From assembly GCF_024346975.1 (NCBI RefSeq), contig NZ_AP024885.1, positions 2,046,001 to 2,110,000 on the forward strand: a DNA stretch of 64,000 nucleotides, in the 5' to 3' direction. Positions 58,871 to 64,000 of this stretch are shown piece after piece (the stretch's first letter is position 1; the number at the start of each line of letters is the position of its first letter). The notes under the pieces are model-generated. The model was not told the DNA's origin. It saw only the letters and a program-made list of their open reading frames with translations, and did no database searches. Source of the DNA: Vibrio neonatus (GTDB taxonomy: Bacteria > Pseudomonadota > Gammaproteobacteria > Enterobacterales > Vibrionaceae). A program made the position numbers and the translations under genes.

Positions 58871-59512
58871 TTAGCTGGTTAAATAGTCAGCTTTACGTTC
58901 CGCAATCTGCTGCGCCTTAATCAACATACCGATGATCAGCATATACAGTACGCCAGCACACAAGATAGGCAGCAAAGGCTCATAGGTCACAGCGGCAATT
59001 CGGTTGGTCACTCGCGTTAAATCAACCACGCCAATGACAGCAATGGCTGGGCTTCCCTTGATCAAAAAAGACATTTCATTAACCAGAGCAGGAAGACTCA
59101 TAATCACCATTTGCGGAAACATAATGCGTCGAAAATAGGTTAGGCGCTGCATACCCAAAGCTTCCGCCGCCTCTTTTTGACCGTTAGAAAAATTGATGAA
59201 GGCATTTCTCCAAATCTCTGCATTAAATGCCGCGGTATTCAGGGTTAAACATAAAATGGCTGAAAAATGTTTATCTAAGTTAATGCCAAAAGAAGGGAAA
59301 GAGAGAAAAATAAACAAAGCTAAAGTCACTAAAGGCGTTGCTCTTGCCCAGCTGACATACACCCCGAGCACTTGATCAATGATAGGCAGTTTAGCCATTC
59401 TCAACAGAGCAATCACAAGCCCGATGACAACCCCTAAAGCAATAGAAACCATTGATATCCATGCCGTTGTCCATGCCCCATGAAACAATTGCATCCATGC
59501 GTAGTAATCCAT
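58871..59512 (-). CDS. Amino-acid ABC transporter, permease 1
   Basis: A 213-residue HisMQ-type permease from the ATG at 59512 (TAGGTG upstream); a GTG at 59518 would add two codons. The EAA loop reads KEAAEALGMQRLTYFRRIMF at about residues 123-142. It forms the transport channel with permease 2; 23 bases separate the two genes. Confidence 0.92.
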   Translation of the reverse strand: MDYYAWMQLFHGAWTTAWISMVSIALGVVIGLVIALLRMAKLPIIDQVLGVYVSWARATPLVTLALFIFLSFPSFGINLDKHFSAILCLTLNTAAFNAEIWRNAFINFSNGQKEAAEALGMQRLTYFRRIMFPQMVIMSLPALVNEMSFLIKGSPAIAVIGVVDLTRVTNRIAAVTYEPLLPILCAGVLYMLIIGMLIKAQQIAERKADYLTS

Positions 59513-59624
59513 ATACACCTACTTGTCTGCTTGACTCATTAAACGGATATAAAAAGTAGGACCAAGGCCAACACAGTGTCAGAAATCTCTCAGCCAAGGT
59601 CGCTACAACGAAGATAATGGGGAA

Positions 59625-60485
59625 TTAGTGCACCGCCGTTAGCTTGCGGTACTGCTCAACTGACACAATCGCCTCTGTCGGTAAGTCATCAAAAGACTCT
59701 CCAAACCATTTCTCCTGCAGTTCAGCCAAACGGCCAGTCTGTTTAAGGTGAGCAAAAAACTCACTCAGATACGCCAACAGTTCTGGGTGGCCCTTAGGCA
59801 CAGGCCAGCTGACAAAACCTGGGCCTGAAACAGCCTCACCTTTCTTAAAGATCTTCGATTTGGCTTTAACCACTTCATTGACTGAGACCACGCTATTTAT
59901 GACATAGTCCAAACGGCCATTGGCAAGGTCAGCATACGCTTCAGGGTAAGATTGATACTCAACCACTTTTCCGAGTTTTTTACCTTGAGACTCAAGCATG
60001 GCCTTTAGCTCAGGCAATCTTTCAAGTAATGCACTGCCCGCTTGTAGACCTAGAGTTTTACCGTCTAAATCACTGATTGTACTAGTACTGTCATCCTTAG
60101 CTCTTGCTATAAAGTAGTGCTGTGCTGACGCAATCGGTGGCGTAAAATCAAAAACTTTTAGGCGAGCATCAGTGATAATCGCCCCGGTCAATGCCAAGTC
60201 ATACTGACCGGCGGACACAGAGGCAAGCAATCCTGTCCAAGGTAAAATATCTTGCTTCACCTCAAACTGAGAGTAGTTACGAAGCTCGTCCAGTAGGTCT
60301 TTGTTAATGCCGGTTGCTTTGCCTTGCGCAATAAAATTAAAGGGAGAGTAGTTATCCTCGGTAGCCACTTTTAACCCTGCACTGGCAAATGATGGCATTT
60401 CATCCGCGATGGCTAAGCTAGACATACCTAAAGTCATTGTTGTGACTGCAATCGCTAGCCATTTTGTCATTCCTTGTCTCATCAT
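59625..60485 (-). CDS. Amino-acid ABC transporter, substrate-binding protein
   Basis: Periplasmic binding protein of family 3. From the ATG at 60485 (AAGGAAAG upstream) it has 286 residues with a Sec signal ending SSLAIA. The mature body starts DEMPSFASAGLKVATEDNYS, with LLASVSAGQYDLALTGAIIT and LDGKTLGLQAGSALLERLP as binding-lobe marks. The open frame reaches 60620, but that part is leader. It heads the operon and is divergent from the MocR gene. The ligand is unknown. Confidence 0.9.
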   Translation of the reverse strand: MMRQGMTKWLAIAVTTMTLGMSSLAIADEMPSFASAGLKVATEDNYSPFNFIAQGKATGINKDLLDELRNYSQFEVKQDILPWTGLLASVSAGQYDLALTGAIITDARLKVFDFTPPIASAQHYFIARAKDDSTSTISDLDGKTLGLQAGSALLERLPELKAMLESQGKKLGKVVEYQSYPEAYADLANGRLDYVINSVVSVNEVVKAKSKIFKKGEAVSGPGFVSWPVPKGHPELLAYLSEFFAHLKQTGRLAELQEKWFGESFDDLPTEAIVSVEQYRKLTAVH

Positions 60486-60675
60486 TCTTTCCTTGCTGTA
60501 TTTTGTGGACACCTTCACTTTAGAGATGAGACAGCTTGATGGGTTAGATCCAATTATCAAAACCGCTTGGGACAGCATGTTAAAACAGCCGAATAATACC
60601 AAAGAGGTAGATTGGCTCATTTATTGCAACGACTAACGTAATACCATGAGTAACCAATATAGGGAGATTGACTCT

Positions 60676-62166
60676 ATGGCGATCAATTACAGCTGTTTCA
60701 TTGAATTTGATAGTAAAAGAAGCCTGCAAGAACAAGTTCGTGAATATTTAGTTAAGGCCATACTTGAAGGTATCTTCTCGGTCGATGAGGCTCTCCCCTC
60801 CTGTCGCAAGCTCTCCAGTCAATTGAAAGTATCTCGCAATACTGTGTCATTGGTGTACGAGGGATTAGCGGATGATGGTTACCTGATCAGTAAGCCAAGA
60901 AGTGGTTACTATCTGTCTGAAAAATATAGATTTAGACAACAGGAAGTAGAAGATGAGTTGGATCATTATGAAGCAGATAATCCAGTAAGTGCACCAAACT
61001 GGGCCAGTAAACTAAAAATATCCACCGACCGATTTCCACGTATTGTAAAGCCTTCACATTGGAGCTGTTATCAATACCCATTTATTTACGGTCAGCCCAG
61101 TATCAACGATTTTCCCTTAGCGCAATGGCGTGAATCGACACGCAAAGTGATTGCCGATCCTAACGATCATGGCTGGTTGTGTGACAAGGTAGATAAAGAT
61201 GTGGAGTTGCTTGTTGAACAAATTCGCACTCGTGTTCTTCCGCAACGGGGAATTCATGCTAAAAGTGATGAGATTCTGATCACAATAGGCTCACAAAATG
61301 CCTTGTATTTAGTCTCTCAATTACTGATGGACAAAGGTTCTCGAGTTGGCGTTGAGAACCCCGGCTACAAAGAAGCAAACAATATTTTTGGCCTTTCTGG
61401 AGCGCAGCTCCACCCGCATACCGTTGATGAAGAAGGCTTAGTGCTCAATCAACTCTCCGCTATGTGTGACTACTTTTATGTCACTCCTAGCCATCAAGCT
61501 CCTACAGGAGTGACCATGAGCAAACAGCGTCGCAATGAATTATTGCAACAAGCACGAAAAAACGACGCCATCATTATTGAAGACGATTATGACTCTGACA
61601 GTAATTCTGAATGGGCACCTTTACCCGCGCTTAAAGCCCATGATAAAGACAATAGAGTCATTTATGTCAGCAGCTTCTCTAAGGTACTCGCTCCGGGGTT
61701 ACGCCTTGGCTATATTGTTGCTCCTGAAGAGCTGATCTACGAACTGCGTACATTACGACGTTTAATGTATCGACACCCACCAAGTCGAGTGCAAATGGAA
61801 ATGGCGCATTTTATCTCGCAAGGCTATTACGACAGTTTTCTTCGTCGCTTCAAAGAGAACACACGTCAGCGCTGGCAAACCATTAATGACGCCGTTGAGC
61901 ACTATCTTCCGGATTGTGCTCGGCTGGCTAAAAATCACTACAGCAACGCATTGTGGTTAGAAACGCCAAACCAAATGAGTAGTCAGCGCCTCGCATCTCG
62001 CGCCTTATCCGGTGGCGTACTCATAGAGACGGGGTATTCGCACTTTATGGACCACAAGCAGTCTCACCCCGAAACCAATACCTTTTTTAGGCTCGGGTTT
62101 CATGCCATAGATAAAGCGCTCATTACTCCCGGAATTGAACAGTTGGCTAAAGTGATACGCAATTAA
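60676..62166 (+). CDS. MocR-family (GntR plus aminotransferase) regulator
   Basis: A 496-residue chimera: a GntR winged helix (residues about 10-75, LPSCRKLSSQLKVSRNTVSL) joined to a fold-type I aminotransferase-like domain. The PLP Lys lies in VSSFSKVLAPGLRLGYI at about 335, and DDYDSDSNSEW is the usual tripeptide area. The start at 60676 has AGGGAG nine bases upstream. Regulators of this class (PdxR, GabR, TauR) sense an amino compound with PLP. It sits between the ABC operon and the aminotransferase, both of which it may control. Confidence 0.9.
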   Translation: MAINYSCFIEFDSKRSLQEQVREYLVKAILEGIFSVDEALPSCRKLSSQLKVSRNTVSLVYEGLADDGYLISKPRSGYYLSEKYRFRQQEVEDELDHYEADNPVSAPNWASKLKISTDRFPRIVKPSHWSCYQYPFIYGQPSINDFPLAQWRESTRKVIADPNDHGWLCDKVDKDVELLVEQIRTRVLPQRGIHAKSDEILITIGSQNALYLVSQLLMDKGSRVGVENPGYKEANNIFGLSGAQLHPHTVDEEGLVLNQLSAMCDYFYVTPSHQAPTGVTMSKQRRNELLQQARKNDAIIIEDDYDSDSNSEWAPLPALKAHDKDNRVIYVSSFSKVLAPGLRLGYIVAPEELIYELRTLRRLMYRHPPSRVQMEMAHFISQGYYDSFLRRFKENTRQRWQTINDAVEHYLPDCARLAKNHYSNALWLETPNQMSSQRLASRALSGGVLIETGYSHFMDHKQSHPETNTFFRLGFHAIDKALITPGIEQLAKVIRN

Positions 62167-62207
62167 CGCACCTTAATAGCGGTATCAATAGCGATAAAAT
62201 AATAACA

Positions 62208-62231
62208 CCAAGACAGATGTCTTGGCGTTTT
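62208..62231 (+). terminator. Terminator after the MocR gene
   Basis: CCAAGAC/GTCTTGG with a four-base loop, then CGTTTTT. Confidence 0.85.
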
Positions 62232-62260
62232 TAAGATAGGCGTTAATCTCTAATAAGCGT

Positions 62261-63574
62261 TTAATCAAGCTCAGCCAGAGCTTGGCTAATGATAGCAACA
62301 CCTTGCGCAATCTCATTTGGCTTAATGATCAACGGCGGAGCAACATGAATTCGATTATTCACAATAAAGGTCAATAGCCCTTTTTCCGTCATATTCGCTT
62401 TTAGAGAAGCAATCTTACTGTTGCTCAACGGCTCACGAGTCGCTCTATCTTCCACCAGCTCTAATGCCCAAAACATGCCTTTACCACGAATATCACCAAT
62501 GCTCTGATGTTGCTCCATTAGCTCAATTAATGCGGGCCCTAACACCTTATTTCCAATCTCATCGGCATAGCGAACAATGCCCTCTTCTTCCATTGCATCT
62601 AAAGTGGCCACGATCGCTGACATAGCCAATGGATGCCCAGAATAAGTAAGGCCCCCCATAAAGAAATTACTTTTAAAGTATTCCGATATTGCTTCGCTGA
62701 CTATCACACCACCGGCGGGTACATAACCAGAGTTCACCCCCTTAGCAAAGGTGATTAAATCAGGAGCTACATTAAAGTGTTCAAAGGCAAACCAGCGGCC
62801 TGTTCGACCAAACCCAACCATGACTTCATCAAAAATAAGCTGAATACCATGCTCGGTTGCAAGCTCTCTAACCCCTTGCAAGTAACCTTCTGGTGGTAAC
62901 AAAAAGCCCGCTGTTCCCGGAATGGTTTCAAGGATAATCGCGGCAATGGCGTGCGGGCCTTCGCACTCAATAACACGTTTTAGATGTTGCAGAGCGCGTT
63001 CACACTCTTGCGCTTCGGTATGCGCGTTAAACTCGGTGCGATATAAGTAGGGATTAAAAAAATGCACATGCCCACGGCTGTATTCATTGGGTACTCGGCG
63101 AAAATCCCCAGTCGCGGCAATCGCGCTCCCCGTATTACCATGGTAGGAACGATAGGCTGACAACACCTTATCACGACCAGTGAACTGTCTTGCCATACGG
63201 ATAGCATTTTCATTGGCATCTGCGCCTGCATTAGTAAAAAACACCTTTTTAAAGTTGCTCGGCGCTCTGTCTAAAATACGCTTAGCCGCCTCACCACGGG
63301 TAATATTAGCCGTAGCGGGAGCAATAGTGACTAAGGTTTCTGCCTGCGCTTTAATCGCATCAATGACCTTAGGATGCTGATGACCAATATTGGTATTCAC
63401 CAACTGACTGCTGAAATCGAGATATTGCTTGCCCTCAAAGTCCCATAAGGTACACCCCTGAGCACCTGCGATTGCAATCGGTGGCGCTGACTCTTGTACT
63501 GACCAAGAGTGGAAGACATTCTTGTCTAATTCTACGACGTACTGATTTGAACCCTCTGTACCAAAGCCATCCAT
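62261..63574 (-). CDS. Class III (omega) aminotransferase
   Basis: PLP-dependent aminotransferase, 437 residues from the ATG at 63574 (AGGAG seven bases upstream; the ATG at 63580 is too near). VFFTNAGADANENAIRMAR at about residues 107-125 binds PLP phosphate, IFDEVMVGFGRTGRW at about 238 holds the PLP Asp, and ITFAKGVNSGYVPAGG at about 268 the Lys. It resembles omega-amino acid:pyruvate enzymes such as taurine or beta-alanine aminotransferases. The nearby TauE-type permease hints at a sulfonate, but the substrate is inferred only. Confidence 0.88.
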   Translation of the reverse strand: MDGFGTEGSNQYVVELDKNVFHSWSVQESAPPIAIAGAQGCTLWDFEGKQYLDFSSQLVNTNIGHQHPKVIDAIKAQAETLVTIAPATANITRGEAAKRILDRAPSNFKKVFFTNAGADANENAIRMARQFTGRDKVLSAYRSYHGNTGSAIAATGDFRRVPNEYSRGHVHFFNPYLYRTEFNAHTEAQECERALQHLKRVIECEGPHAIAAIILETIPGTAGFLLPPEGYLQGVRELATEHGIQLIFDEVMVGFGRTGRWFAFEHFNVAPDLITFAKGVNSGYVPAGGVIVSEAISEYFKSNFFMGGLTYSGHPLAMSAIVATLDAMEEEGIVRYADEIGNKVLGPALIELMEQHQSIGDIRGKGMFWALELVEDRATREPLSNSKIASLKANMTEKGLLTFIVNNRIHVAPPLIIKPNEIAQGVAIISQALAELD

Positions 63575-63791
63575 ATTCATTCTCCTGTGCGATACCTAGA
63601 CCATGTCGTTGTACTTGTTGTGTCCCAATATTTTGGCGATAAGTGATACGAAAGGCGTAGGGGCAGTTTAAAAAAAGCCTTGGGTCAGGCAACAACAAAG
63701 CTCTGCCTCAAACAATCTTTACAACTGGCTCTATGGCGAAACCCAATGCCTGATTACATTGATGAAATAAACAAATGACAGGTGAATGAGC

Positions 63792-64000
63792 ATGGGGTTA
63801 GCAGCAGTATTAGTCTTCTTTGCAGGTATTGTCAGAGGGTACTGCGGCTTTGGTTTTGCCATTATTGCCGCCTTGTGTCTTAGCTTTATTTACTCCCCCT
63901 TTGACTCTATTGCCATTGCTTTGAGCTTAGATTTATTGAGTAGCTTAGGACTACTTCGCGGAGTGAAACAAGAAATAAACAAGCGACTGCTGGTTTTGCT
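63792..64000 (+). CDS. TauE/SafE-family permease, N-terminal part
   Basis: The first 69 codons of a membrane protein that starts MGLAAVLVFFAGIVRGYCGF and continues with a second helix rich in Leu, Ser and Ile. The GxxxRGxxGFG pattern marks the TauE/SafE (DUF81) family of sulfite, sulfoacetate or related anion exporters. I use the ATG at 63792, which has AGGTGA seven bases upstream; an ATG at 63786 is also in frame. It is divergent from the aminotransferase and runs off the window. Confidence 0.82.
   Translation, partial: MGLAAVLVFFAGIVRGYCGFGFAIIAALCLSFIYSPFDSIAIALSLDLLSSLGLLRGVKQEINKRLLVL

Overview
The window is a chromosomal segment of a Vibrio-type gammaproteobacterium. The evidence is the block grpE/dnaK/dnaJ/minor pilins, nadK-recN-bamE, rnfH-ratA and smpB-ssrA, the proB/crl/frsA/gpt order, a tmRNA tag reading ANDENYALAA, and a full ascorbate (ula) operon. 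As I recall it, V. cholerae chromosome 1 has the same backbone, with the pathogenicity island VPI-1 sitting in ssrA. I cannot name the species from the sequence alone.

Layout. 1-30.5 kb is core chromosome: proB (partial), crl, frsA, the purine salvage operon (adenine-type permease plus gpt), pepD, a DUF3332 lipoprotein, purL, mltF, tadA with a LysR regulator, frmA-fghA for formaldehyde detoxification, an AbgT transporter, four minor pilin genes, dnaJ-dnaK-grpE, nadK, recN, bamE, rnfH-ratA, smpB and ssrA. Visible regulation here includes PurR boxes before purL and before the permease-gpt operon, a sigma-32 promoter before dnaK, two LexA boxes before recN, and a probable unannotated structured RNA at about 4.45-4.74 kb on the minus strand.

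30.8-38.7 kb is accessory DNA. A 3.5 kb element sits in the 3' end of ssrA between 47/48-bp direct repeats. It carries an XRE/ImmA-IrrE metallopeptidase plus a PIN-domain protein (toxin-antitoxin-like), and a tyrosine integrase and a serine recombinase that are both broken at one shared junction. Matching 23-bp repeats lie about 55-65 bp inside each end and look like integrase arm sites. The element also brings a replacement terminator for ssrA. Beyond it lie a hipA-hipB module in reversed order, an IS256-type transposase remnant, and an AAA ATPase/DUF4143 gene behind a perfect 32-bp palindrome.

38.8-64 kb holds a DMT exporter with a divergent LysR gene, a DUF4823 lipoprotein, an RND efflux pump without its own outer-membrane channel, the ascorbate regulon (ulaR-ulaG divergent from fused ulaAB, ulaC, ulaF, a HAD phosphatase, ulaD, ulaE), a small DUF4177/YidD/membrane-protein cluster, a PL7 alginate lyase, and a MITE-like repeat. 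It ends with an amino-acid ABC importer, a MocR regulator, a class III aminotransferase and a TauE-type permease that together look like uptake and transamination of one amino compound, perhaps a sulfonate such as taurine.
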